A stretch of 6,981 nt of DNA from Chloroflexota bacterium (GCA_013813905.1 JACCQX010000150.1:1-6981); one strand, 5' to 3'. Shown: positions 1 to 6,853, numbered from the stretch's first letter. Numbers and translations: made by a program. The notes: generated by a model not told the origin, from the letters alone.

Positions 1-2676
1 GGCCTGCACCTCATCGCGGAGATCAAGCGGCGCTCGCCCTCCGCCGGCGATCTGCCCGGCGGGTCGCTCGACATCGCTGCGCGAGCGCGCGCCTACCAGG
101 CCGGTGGTGCGTCGATCATCTCCGTGCTCGTGGAGGCCCACCGCTTCGGCGGTTCGCCGGCCGACGTCCGCGCGGCTCGCGATGCGACATCGCTGCCCAT
201 CCTGGCCAAGGACTTCGTGGTCGACTCACGTCAGCTTCCGCTGCTCCGCGCGGCTGGCGCGGACCTGGTCCTGCTTCTGGCTCGACTCCACCCGGCCCGT
301 CGACTGGCCCGGCTGGTGCAGCAGGCTCGCGACCTGGGACTGGAGCCGCTGATGGAGGCGCACGATCGGCGTGAGCTGGAGTCCGCCGTTGCGTCCGGCG
401 CCCGGCTCATCGGCATCAATAACCGCGATCTGCGGACCTTGCGCGTGGACGTGTCGATGGCCGAGCGGCTCCGGGAGCTGGTGCCCGACGACCGGCTGGT
501 CGTGGCGGAGTCCGGCGTGACCGACCCGGATCTGCTGCGCACCTGGCGTGCACTCGGCTTCGATGCGGCGCTCGTGGGCGAGGCCCTGATGCGATCCGAG
601 TCGAGCGCGGAGGACATACGGGCGCGCACGGCCGCCTTCGTCGCGGCGGGGCGGGTGCCCGGCCCCGGACAGGATCCGTCGGGAGAGGCCCGGGAGGCCT
701 CGGTCAAGATCTGCGGCATCACCGAGTCGGCCGGTCTCCGCAGGGCACTCGCGGCGGGCGTGGATGCCATCGGCTTCAACTTCGTGCCCGGCACACGGCG
801 GGCGCTGGCCGAGGCCGAGGCGGAAGCCCTCATCGCAGACGCGCGCGGTGCCACACACGCCGGCGCTGGTCCCCGGCTGGTGGGCATCTTCGCCGACCGG
901 GATCCCCGGGAATTAGCCGCCATCGCCACGCGGCTCGGCCTCGATGAGGTCCAGCTTCACGGGAACGAGCCGCCCGAGGCGCTCGACGCGATCCCGCTGC
1001 CCGTGCGCAAGGTCCTCCAGCTGCCCGCGCAGAGTGGTGCCCAGAACGGCACGGAGTCGACCGTCCAGGCCGTGCTGGACAAGGCGGCTCCCTACCGCGC
1101 TCGACCGAATCTGGCGGGCTTCCTGCTCGACACGGCCGATCCGCGGCTCACTGGGGGCACGGGCCGGCGGTCGGCGACTGACCTCGCCGCGGGCGTGGCG
1201 CGATCCCTGCCGGTCATCCTCGCCGGCGGCTTGACGGCGGCTAACGTCGCGGAGGCACTGCGCGAGATCCCGGCGCTGGGCGTGGACGTGGCGAGCGGCG
1301 TGGACGCGGTCACCGACGGGTCCGGCCGCGGAGCGAAGGACCCTTTCCTCGTCGCTCTGTTCATCAAGCGGGCGCGAGCCGCTCGACTGGACCTGCCGGC
1401 CCTCGCGGCTAGACCGGAGGTGGCCGACCCGGGCTTGCTGGAGCCCGACGAACGTGGTCGGTGGGGTCGGGAACGCCGTTTCGGCGGCCGGTTCGTGCCG
1501 GAGACCCTCATGGCCGCCCTCGGCGAACTCGACGACGCATGGCGGGCCATCCGCCTGGACACCGCCTTTTGGGCGGAGCTGCGCGAGCGTTCCCAGCGGT
1601 ATGTCGGGCGTCCCACGCCGCTCTACCGGGCGGACCGGCTCGCGGCCGCAGTCGCGGAAGCCTCCGGCACACCGGCCCCTGGCCTGCGGCTCTACCTCAA
1701 ACGGGAGGATCTCGCGCACACCGGCGCACACAAGATCAACAACGCGCTCGGCCAGGCGCTCATCGCCAAGCGGCTGGGCAAGCCCCGCGTGGTGGCGGAG
1801 ACGGGGGCAGGCCAGCACGGCGTCGCGACCGCCACCGCCTGCGCGCTGCTCGACCTCGAGTGCGTCGTCTACATGGGCGCCGAGGACATCGAGCGCCAGC
1901 GTCCCAACGTGCAGCGCATGCATGCCCTGGGCGCCCAGGTCCATCCCGTGACGTCGGGCGGCGCGACGCTGAAGGACGCCGTCAACGAGGCACTCCGCGA
2001 CTGGGTGACGACCGTCGCCACCACCCACTACGTGCTGGGCTCGGCGGTGGGCCCGCACCCCTTCCCCGCGCTGGTGCGTGACCTCCAACGCGTCATCGGC
2101 GACGAGGCCGCGGCCCAGATGATGGCCGTGGAAGGACGTCTGCCCGACGCGGCCGTGGCCTGTCTGGGCGGCGGCTCCAACGGGATCGGGCTCTTCGCGC
2201 GGTTCATCGGCGAGCCGGCGGTGCGGCTGGTCGGCGTGGAGGCCGGGGGCGAGGGACTGGCCGGGCGGCACGCAGCCGCGCTGGCCGGCGGCTCGGAGGG
2301 TGTGCTCCACGGTGCGCGCTCATACCTGCTCCAGGACGCGGAGGGCCAGGTCACGGAGGCGCACTCGATCTCCGCCGGCCTGGACTATCCGGGCATCGGG
2401 CCGCAGTTGGCGGCGCTGTTCGAGGCAAGGCGCATGGAGGTGCTCTCGGCTACCGACCAGCAGGCCGTGGCCGGACTCCGTCTGGTGGCGCGGACGGAGG
2501 GCATCCTGCCCGCCCTGGAGCCCGCTCATGCGGTGGCCGCTCTGCCGACCCTCCTGCGCGGCGACGCACCCGGCGGGCCGCTACCGTCCGAGCCCCTGAT
2601 CCTGCTCGGGCTGTCGGGGCGCGGCGACAAGGATCTGGCCGCGCTGGCCGATGCCCAAGAGACCGATGACGGCTGA
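1..2676 (+). CDS. trpCFB: Trifunctional TrpC-TrpF-TrpB fusion: IGP synthase, PRA isomerase and tryptophan synthase beta (5' end outside window)
   Basis: A single open frame runs from the left edge to a TGA. Residues are counted from base 1. Residues 1 to about 217 are indole-3-glycerol-phosphate synthase: IAEIKRRSPS with K9, LAKDF with K70, then LMEA, GINNRDL and AESG, so the catalytic Lys, Glu and Asn residues are kept. Roughly the first 45 residues of a normal TrpC lie upstream. After a Gly/Pro-rich linker, residues 235 to about 460 are phosphoribosylanthranilate isomerase: KICGIT, GFNF, VQLHGNE, the catalytic Asp in FLLDTA, GGTG, LAGGL and GVDVASGVD. From about residue 486 comes tryptophan synthase beta: GRWG, FGGRFVPETL, the PLP lysine K578 in HTGAHKINN, AETGAGQHG, GGGSNG and HSISAGLDYPG. 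Neither internal domain begins with Met and no stop separates them. The three cytoplasmic activities act around TrpA. The TrpC-then-TrpF order matches enterobacterial TrpCF. Whether the chain extends further upstream, for example into TrpD, cannot be seen. Confidence 0.96.
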   Translation, partial: GLHLIAEIKRRSPSAGDLPGGSLDIAARARAYQAGGASIISVLVEAHRFGGSPADVRAARDATSLPILAKDFVVDSRQLPLLRAAGADLVLLLARLHPARRLARLVQQARDLGLEPLMEAHDRRELESAVASGARLIGINNRDLRTLRVDVSMAERLRELVPDDRLVVAESGVTDPDLLRTWRALGFDAALVGEALMRSESSAEDIRARTAAFVAAGRVPGPGQDPSGEAREASVKICGITESAGLRRALAAGVDAIGFNFVPGTRRALAEAEAEALIADARGATHAGAGPRLVGIFADRDPRELAAIATRLGLDEVQLHGNEPPEALDAIPLPVRKVLQLPAQSGAQNGTESTVQAVLDKAAPYRARPNLAGFLLDTADPRLTGGTGRRSATDLAAGVARSLPVILAGGLTAANVAEALREIPALGVDVASGVDAVTDGSGRGAKDPFLVALFIKRARAARLDLPALAARPEVADPGLLEPDERGRWGRERRFGGRFVPETLMAALGELDDAWRAIRLDTAFWAELRERSQRYVGRPTPLYRADRLAAAVAEASGTPAPGLRLYLKREDLAHTGAHKINNALGQALIAKRLGKPRVVAETGAGQHGVATATACALLDLECVVYMGAEDIERQRPNVQRMHALGAQVHPVTSGGATLKDAVNEALRDWVTTVATTHYVLGSAVGPHPFPALVRDLQRVIGDEAAAQMMAVEGRLPDAAVACLGGGSNGIGLFARFIGEPAVRLVGVEAGGEGLAGRHAAALAGGSEGVLHGARSYLLQDAEGQVTEAHSISAGLDYPGIGPQLAALFEARRMEVLSATDQQAVAGLRLVARTEGILPALEPAHAVAALPTLLRGDAPGGPLPSEPLILLGLSGRGDKDLAALADAQETDDG

Positions 2677-3481
2677 ACCGACCACAGGCTCCCGGCGCAT
2701 CGACGGCGCCTTCGGCGCAGCCTCCGACGCTGGTCGTGCGGCGCTGATCCCGTACGTGCTGGCGGGCTACCCGGACGCAGCCGGGGCGCTCGCCGCAGCG
2801 CTCGCCGCCATCGACGGGGGAGGGAACGTGCTGGAGATCGGCCTGCCCTACTCCGACCCGCTGGCGGACGGACCTACGCTGCAGCGTGCATCGCGCGTCG
2901 CTCTGGCGAACGGCGCCGACCTGGGCAGCGCGCTGGAGCTCATCAGCGCGGTCCGCGCCGCTCGACCGGCGACACCGCTCGTGGTCATGGGCTACGTCAA
3001 CCAGTTCCTGCGCGGCCGCGACGGGGCATCGTTCGAGCGGATGGCAGGGGCCGGCGCCGACGGCCTGATCATCGCCGACCTGACGCCCGACGACGGACCG
3101 GAGGTCGAGGAGGTCGCCCTGGTCGCCGGCCTGGACCTGGTCTACCTCGTGGCTCCCACCACGGCCCCACAGCGCATCGGCCGCATCGCGGCGCGGAGTC
3201 GCGGCTTCCTCTACGCCGTCTCGCTGGTGGGCGTGACCGGGGCCCGCCGCTCGCTGCCGTCCGGCGTCGCCACGTTCCTGCATCGCGTCCGGGCCGTGAG
3301 TCCCGTGCCGGTGGCCGTCGGCTTCGGCGTCTCGCGTCCTGCCCACGTTCGCCGCCTCGCGCCACTCGCCGACGGCATCGTCGTGGCCAGCGCCCTCATC
3401 GACGCGCTCGGGCCGGACGGACGCGACGCGGACCGGATGCGAACGCTCGTCACCGAGCTGGCCGCCGCCACGGAGCGCTAG
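2651..3481 (+). CDS. trpA: Tryptophan synthase alpha subunit
   Basis: TrpA cleaves indole-3-glycerol phosphate to indole and glyceraldehyde 3-phosphate and passes indole to TrpB, here the C-terminal domain of the preceding protein. The 276 residues are normal family length. The catalytic pair is present: Glu62 in LEIGLPYSDP and Asp73 in LADGP (Glu49 and Asp60 of the enteric enzyme). Further family signatures are GLIIADL near residue 139, the loop-6 segment VGVTGAR and the phosphate-binding GFGVSRP. Minor departures are Asn where Asp usually precedes the catalytic Glu strand (GGNVLEIG), and ADLTPDD where PDLPPEE is common. The gene overlaps trpCFB by 26 bases from ATG 2651, or by 11 bases from the in-frame ATG at 2666. 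The second start has a purine-rich AAGAGA just upstream, so either could be used. Both imply translational coupling. Its 3' end overlaps the opposite-strand M19 gene by 32 bases. Confidence 0.95.
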   Translation: MPKRPMTAEPTTGSRRIDGAFGAASDAGRAALIPYVLAGYPDAAGALAAALAAIDGGGNVLEIGLPYSDPLADGPTLQRASRVALANGADLGSALELISAVRAARPATPLVVMGYVNQFLRGRDGASFERMAGAGADGLIIADLTPDDGPEVEEVALVAGLDLVYLVAPTTAPQRIGRIAARSRGFLYAVSLVGVTGARRSLPSGVATFLHRVRAVSPVPVAVGFGVSRPAHVRRLAPLADGIVVASALIDALGPDGRDADRMRTLVTELAAATER

Positions 3482-4610
3482 TCGCGGGGTCCGCCGCCGC
3501 CGACCAGACCTGGCTCAGCACGCCCAACGCATTGCCGCCCATCACGGCCGCGACCGTCTTGCGGTCCAGCCCGCCCGCCAGCAGCCGTGCGGTGACCGCT
3601 GGCAGGCCCGTCACGTCGCAGACCATGCGCAGCGCGCCGTCGAAGTCGGAGCCGATGGCTACCTTCGTGGGCCCGCACAGCTCCAGGGCCGCGTCGACCG
3701 TCCGCGCCACGGCATCCAGGTCGTCTGCGCCCAGCAGCAGCGTGCTCAGCGTCAGGCCGACCACGCCGCCCGCCGCGGCCACCGACCGCGCCTCTTCATC
3801 GCCCAGATTGCGGTTGTGGGGCGTGAAGCGGCGACCCGGTAGGCGACTGGTGGCACCGCTCAGCCGCCGGAATCCCGTGTGGCTGAGCACGAAGGGGCGG
3901 CGCAGGAGCGGCAGCGTGTCGCGGATCCCGGCTGGCGACATGTGCGCCAGGTCCACCACGATGCCGACGCGCTCCAGCTCCGCCACGACCTCGCGCCCAA
4001 AGGCCGTGAGCCCGTGCGCCCGCCGGCCGGTGTTGGACCCCACGAGGGCGTTGTCCATGACATGCGCAGGTGCCAGCATGCGCACGCCCCGCGCATGAAG
4101 TCGTTGGACGTTGGCCGGATCCTCTTCCAGCACATGCCCGCCCTGCACACCGATGAAGGCGCGCACCGATCCGCCCGGCTCCCGGCGTCCCCCCACCGGG
4201 AGGTCCTTCGACTGCCTCGCGAGCCGCAGTCGACCACCCGACGTGCCGGCCCAGCTTTCGATCCGGTCGATGAAGGCGCCTGCGATGGCCATATCGCTGG
4301 TCAGCGCTCGGGCCGGCAACCCCAGCGACCAGAAGTGCCGCGTGGACAGCGTCCCGCGCAGGTCAGGATGCCTGGTGGCGATAGTGAAGCCGACCAGGTC
4401 GACGCCCCCTTCCAGCAGCCTTGGCAGATCCACGTGACCACGGCGACGGCGGGCTAGCAGCCCGGGACGGAAGAGCACCGTCCCCACCAAGAGGTCGACC
4501 ACGGGGATGCTGGCGTGGAACTCCGCCACGTCCGGTGGCACTGGCGGCAGCCGGTCGAGGGCGGCGGTGTTCAGCAGACGATCCGCCGAGCGGCTGATGA
4601 CGCTGCGCAT
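3450..4610 (-). CDS. Peptidase M19 (renal/membrane dipeptidase) family protein with degenerate metal site
   Basis: The predicted protein has 386 residues, normal for M19 TIM-barrel dipeptidases. Recognisable family landmarks in order are GHVDLPRLLEGGV (58-70), GGHVLEED (157-164), AHVMDN (182-187), VVDLAHMSPAG (218-228), VLSHTG (241-246), HNRNLGD (265-271), IGSDFDGA (319-326) and GGNALGVL near the C-terminus. His223 and His244 match the second-zinc histidines, His183 matches the substrate-binding His, and Asp322 the conserved catalytic-site Asp. The first-zinc HxD motif should be at 41-43 but reads Leu-Val-Gly, and the bridging Glu is Gln156. Active M19 enzymes cleave dipeptides, often with a D- or dehydro-residue, using two zincs. 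This copy may be inactive, mono-metal or altered in function. No signal peptide is evident. ATG 4610 is the first in-frame Met after the upstream gene's stop, 14 bases away, with no strong Shine-Dalgarno; this suggests coupled translation. The 3' end overlaps trpA. Confidence 0.88.
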   Translation of the reverse strand: MRSVISRSADRLLNTAALDRLPPVPPDVAEFHASIPVVDLLVGTVLFRPGLLARRRRGHVDLPRLLEGGVDLVGFTIATRHPDLRGTLSTRHFWSLGLPARALTSDMAIAGAFIDRIESWAGTSGGRLRLARQSKDLPVGGRREPGGSVRAFIGVQGGHVLEEDPANVQRLHARGVRMLAPAHVMDNALVGSNTGRRAHGLTAFGREVVAELERVGIVVDLAHMSPAGIRDTLPLLRRPFVLSHTGFRRLSGATSRLPGRRFTPHNRNLGDEEARSVAAAGGVVGLTLSTLLLGADDLDAVARTVDAALELCGPTKVAIGSDFDGALRMVCDVTGLPAVTARLLAGGLDRKTVAAVMGGNALGVLSQVWSAAADPATSAPWRRPAR

Positions 4611-4624
4611 CGTGAAGGTCCGGG

Positions 4625-5644
4625 TCAGGCGTTCAGCGCGCGAGCGACGGCGCGCAGGACCTCCGCGTGGAGCGTGCCGCCGGCGCTGGCCACGACCCCC
4701 TGATTCAGCTCCAGGCCTCGCCCGGTACTGAAGTCGAATGGCTGGCCGTGGATGTCCGTGACCTCGCCGCCCGCCTCGCGCACTATCAGCCAGCCAGCCG
4801 CGTGGTCCCATATCCGCTCGCGGTACGCATCGCTGGTGGGCAAGCGCAGGTAGATGGCTGCCTCGCCACGTGCCACTGCGGCGTACTTGGCCTGGGAGTC
4901 CATGCGCAGCGGCGCCTGAAGGAGACCGAGCGACTCGGCCACGCGCGCTGCGTCGTCCTGATCCGAATGTCCGGCTTCCACCGACTCGGCCCAGCGCGCC
5001 TCGCCAGGGGATTCGGGTGGGCTGACGCGGATGGGTGTCTCGTGGCTGTCTCCATCCAGCGGGATCAGCACGGCGCCCGCCCCTCGTTCCGCCACGAACA
5101 GGCAGCCGACGCCGGCGCCGGCGCCGGGTTCGTCCTGGTCGAGCGGCAGGTTGGGGCAGCCGAGCAAGCCCAGCACCGGTTCGCCGTCCTCGATCAGTGC
5201 CAGCGCGACCGCGTACTGGCCGCCCCGCAGGAAGCCTTTCGTCCCATCCACCGGGTCGAGCGTCCAGAACCGCCCGGTGGCTCCGCCTGGATGCGAGCAG
5301 CGGGCCAGCGCGTCCGCCACGATCTCGGCGGTCGCGTCGGGACGGGCGGCACGGACGTGCCGCAGCACGGCCGCCGCGATGGGGCCGTCCGGGTCGGTCC
5401 GCAGCAGCGTGGCGTCCTCCTCGCCCACTATGGGGTCGTCCGGGAAGGCGTCGGCCAGGGCCAGGCTGATGAGCGCCTGCGACCCGAGATCGGCCACCGT
5501 CACCGGGGAGCGATCGGCTTTGGCCACCGAATCGGAGGGGATCAGGGCTTCCCGAACCGCACGGCACAGAAGGCTCGCGGCACGGACGGCTTCGATGGCC
5601 GCGATCCGCTCGGCGCGGAGGTTCGCCGCGGACCGCTCGTCCAC
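4625..5644 (-). CDS. 3'(2'),5'-bisphosphate nucleotidase, HAL2/SAL1 type (inositol monophosphatase superfamily)
   Basis: This 339-residue protein belongs to the lithium-sensitive FIG/IMPase superfamily. It resembles yeast Hal2/Met22 and plant SAL1 more than short bacterial CysQ or SuhB. Features seen are SPVTVADLGSQ (46-56, metal Asp52), VGEED (73-77), LDPVDGTKGF (129-138, metal residues Asp130 and Asp133), LGCPNL (161-166), SVEAGHS (221-227), MDSQAKY (248-254), YLRLP (265-269) and WDHAAG with metal Asp280 (279-284). The SVEAGHS and DSQAKY blocks are typical of the HAL2 branch. The expected reaction removes the 3'-phosphate from 3'-phosphoadenosine 5'-phosphate (PAP), or from PAPS, relieving inhibition by this by-product of sulfate assimilation. 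All expected metal ligands are present, so it should be active. The start is GTG at 5642-5644, because the N-terminus then aligns with Hal2. It lies 41 bases after aroE. No sulfate-assimilation gene is in the window. Activity on inositol phosphates is a possible alternative. Confidence 0.9.
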   Translation of the reverse strand: MDERSAANLRAERIAAIEAVRAASLLCRAVREALIPSDSVAKADRSPVTVADLGSQALISLALADAFPDDPIVGEEDATLLRTDPDGPIAAAVLRHVRAARPDATAEIVADALARCSHPGGATGRFWTLDPVDGTKGFLRGGQYAVALALIEDGEPVLGLLGCPNLPLDQDEPGAGAGVGCLFVAERGAGAVLIPLDGDSHETPIRVSPPESPGEARWAESVEAGHSDQDDAARVAESLGLLQAPLRMDSQAKYAAVARGEAAIYLRLPTSDAYRERIWDHAAGWLIVREAGGEVTDIHGQPFDFSTGRGLELNQGVVASAGGTLHAEVLRAVARALNA

Positions 5645-5685
5645 CGCGCGCCCGGGGACGATCGCCGAGGCCGTCTCTAGCCGGT

Positions 5686-6591
5686 TCAGCTCGACGATCC
5701 GTCGGCTGCCACCGTGGCCGCTTCCGGCTCTTGGCGACCTGCCGCCAGCTCGTCGCGCGCCTCATCTAGCCGCTCGCGCAGCACTTCCATGGGGGCCGGC
5801 TTGCCGGTCCACAGCTCGAATGCGGCCGCGGTCTGGCGCAGCAGCATCAGGTCACCGTTGGCAGCGGACGACGCGCCGGCCCCCCGCGCCTCGCGTAGCA
5901 GGCGGCTCTCCTTGGGCGTATAGAGCAGGTCCAGGACCAGCAGGTCCGGCGGCAACAGCTCCTGTGCGATGGGCGTCTCGACCCCATCGCGCCCCACCGA
6001 GCTGGCGTTCACCAGCAGCTTGGCGCGGGCCAGCTCCGCCTCGATGACCGACTCATGCCAGGGCATGGCGCGCAGCTCCATGTGGGCGGCCGTCCGTCCG
6101 AAGTGCTTGACCATGCCCTCCGCACGATGAAGGTGTCGGTTGAACACGATGATGCGCTGGAAGCCTTGGGTGATGAGGCCGTAGACCACGGCGCGTGCGC
6201 CGCCCCCGGCTCCGAGCACCACGGCCGCCTTGGGCATCTTCTGCTTGCCCACCAGCGCGTCGAGCGCAGGGCGGAAGCCCAGCACGTCCGTGTTGTGGCC
6301 GACCAGCCGGCTGCCCTCGCGGGTGATGGTATCGACCGCGCCGGTGTGCTGCGCCTCCTCGGTCATGCGGTCGATCAGGGGCACGACGCGTTCCTTGTAG
6401 GGCACCGTGATATTGGCGCCGAGGTATTCGTCGGCGCGCAGGTCGTTGATCGCGGCGGGCAGGTCGATGAGCAGCCGGTCCACCGGTTCGTAGGAGGCGC
6501 CGATGCCGGATGCGTCGAAGGCCGCCTGCTGGAGGGCGCCCGAGAGCGACCGGTCGACGGGGTGGCCGATGAGAACGACGCGCTTGGCCAT
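5686..6591 (-). CDS. aroE: Shikimate dehydrogenase (NADP+)
   Basis: AroE reduces 3-dehydroshikimate to shikimate with NADPH in the pathway to chorismate, the precursor that feeds tryptophan synthesis. The 301-residue protein has the shikimate-binding N-terminal domain: GHPVDRSLS (9-17) with the two serines 15 and 17, and ANITVPYKE (59-67) with the catalytic-type Lys; NTD follows at 100-102. The Rossmann half has GAGGGARA (127-134) and the NADP-contact NR at 151-152. The substrate Gln is at 253 in LLRQTAAAF, followed by LWTG. Where family members have GAVNT, this protein reads GAVDT, so the substrate-contact Asn is Asp87. It also lacks the usual His in the SxSxxxH stretch. About 30 charged and Ser-rich residues extend the C-terminus past the last family helix. 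The ATG has an AGAGGT ten bases upstream. It is the first gene of the minus-strand set. A related quinate/shikimate dehydrogenase role is possible. Confidence 0.92.
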   Translation of the reverse strand: MAKRVVLIGHPVDRSLSGALQQAAFDASGIGASYEPVDRLLIDLPAAINDLRADEYLGANITVPYKERVVPLIDRMTEEAQHTGAVDTITREGSRLVGHNTDVLGFRPALDALVGKQKMPKAAVVLGAGGGARAVVYGLITQGFQRIIVFNRHLHRAEGMVKHFGRTAAHMELRAMPWHESVIEAELARAKLLVNASSVGRDGVETPIAQELLPPDLLVLDLLYTPKESRLLREARGAGASSAANGDLMLLRQTAAAFELWTGKPAPMEVLRERLDEARDELAAGRQEPEAATVAADGSSS

Positions 6592-6601
6592 AGGGTGCGA
6601 T

Positions 6602-6607
6602 ACCTCT
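6602..6607 (-). promoter_or_regulatory. Ribosome binding site of aroE
   Basis: Read on the minus strand, AGAGGT lies ten bases before the aroE ATG and matches part of the Shine-Dalgarno consensus. It is the clearest ribosome binding site among the three minus-strand genes, and it supports ATG 6591 as the start. Confidence 0.5.
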
Positions 6608-6760
6608 TCTCACGGCGGAGACCCCGCCGCGTCGTTGCAGGTCCAGTCCCCTTGCCTGTGTCGCTCCGCAGATGGCGCGACCGGTGGCCCCGGCGGGGCC
6701 GCGAACCAGGGTGCTAACGCGCGACCGGGGCTCGAGGCGTGAGGAAGGCCAAGGATACCC

Positions 6761-6798
6761 GGTCGGCCGGATGGGCCGGTCGGTCAGCCGGATGCGCC
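6761..6798. repeat. Imperfect tandem repeat, two 17-base units at 21-base period
   Basis: GGTCGGCCGGATGGGCC (6761-6777) and GGTCAGCCGGATGCGCC (6782-6798) agree at 15 of 17 positions, separated by GGTC. Further GGTCSG-like words follow to about 6824. It lies 70-110 bases upstream of tRNA-Ser. Its function is unknown, and it may be no more than low-complexity GC-rich spacer. Confidence 0.45.
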
Positions 6799-6844
6799 GA
6801 GGTCCGACGCGGTCGGATCGGGCGTCCAGGCCGTCGGAGCCCTC

Positions 6845-6853
6845 TGCTAGAAT
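6845..6853 (+). promoter_or_regulatory. Probable extended -10 promoter of the tRNA cluster
   Basis: TGC-TAGAAT matches the extended -10 consensus TGnTATAAT at all but one hexamer position, and it is one of the few AT-rich spots in this region. It ends 17 bases before the mature 5' end of tRNA-Ser, which gives a short 5' leader for RNase P to remove. No good TTGACA-like -35 is seen at the usual distance, which fits an extended -10 type. Confidence 0.55.

Noticed and set aside
104..352. Small 82-codon plus-strand open frame inside the TrpC region
   Set aside because: It is out of frame with the clear TrpC coding sequence and has Ser/Arg/Trp-rich shadow composition.
913..2310. Long open frame of 465 codons on the minus strand opposite TrpF-TrpB
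   Set aside because: It is the antisense shadow of a well-supported gene at high GC. Its composition is rich in Arg, Gly and His, with no recognisable domain.
4667..5680. Plus-strand open frame of 337 codons opposite the HAL2-type phosphatase
   Set aside because: The minus strand carries an intact enzyme with all metal motifs. The plus-strand frame has none and is a GC-driven shadow.
4611..5765. Extension of the M19 frame upstream to about 771 codons, which could look like a large fusion protein
   Set aside because: Upstream of ATG 4610 the sequence is an out-of-frame reading of the phosphatase gene, rich in Arg, Gly and Pro. Family similarity begins only after 4610.
6686..6700. Perfect GC inverted repeat considered as an intrinsic terminator
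   Set aside because: The six-pair stem has a three-base loop but no T-run on either strand, and it lies between divergent genes where no terminator is needed.
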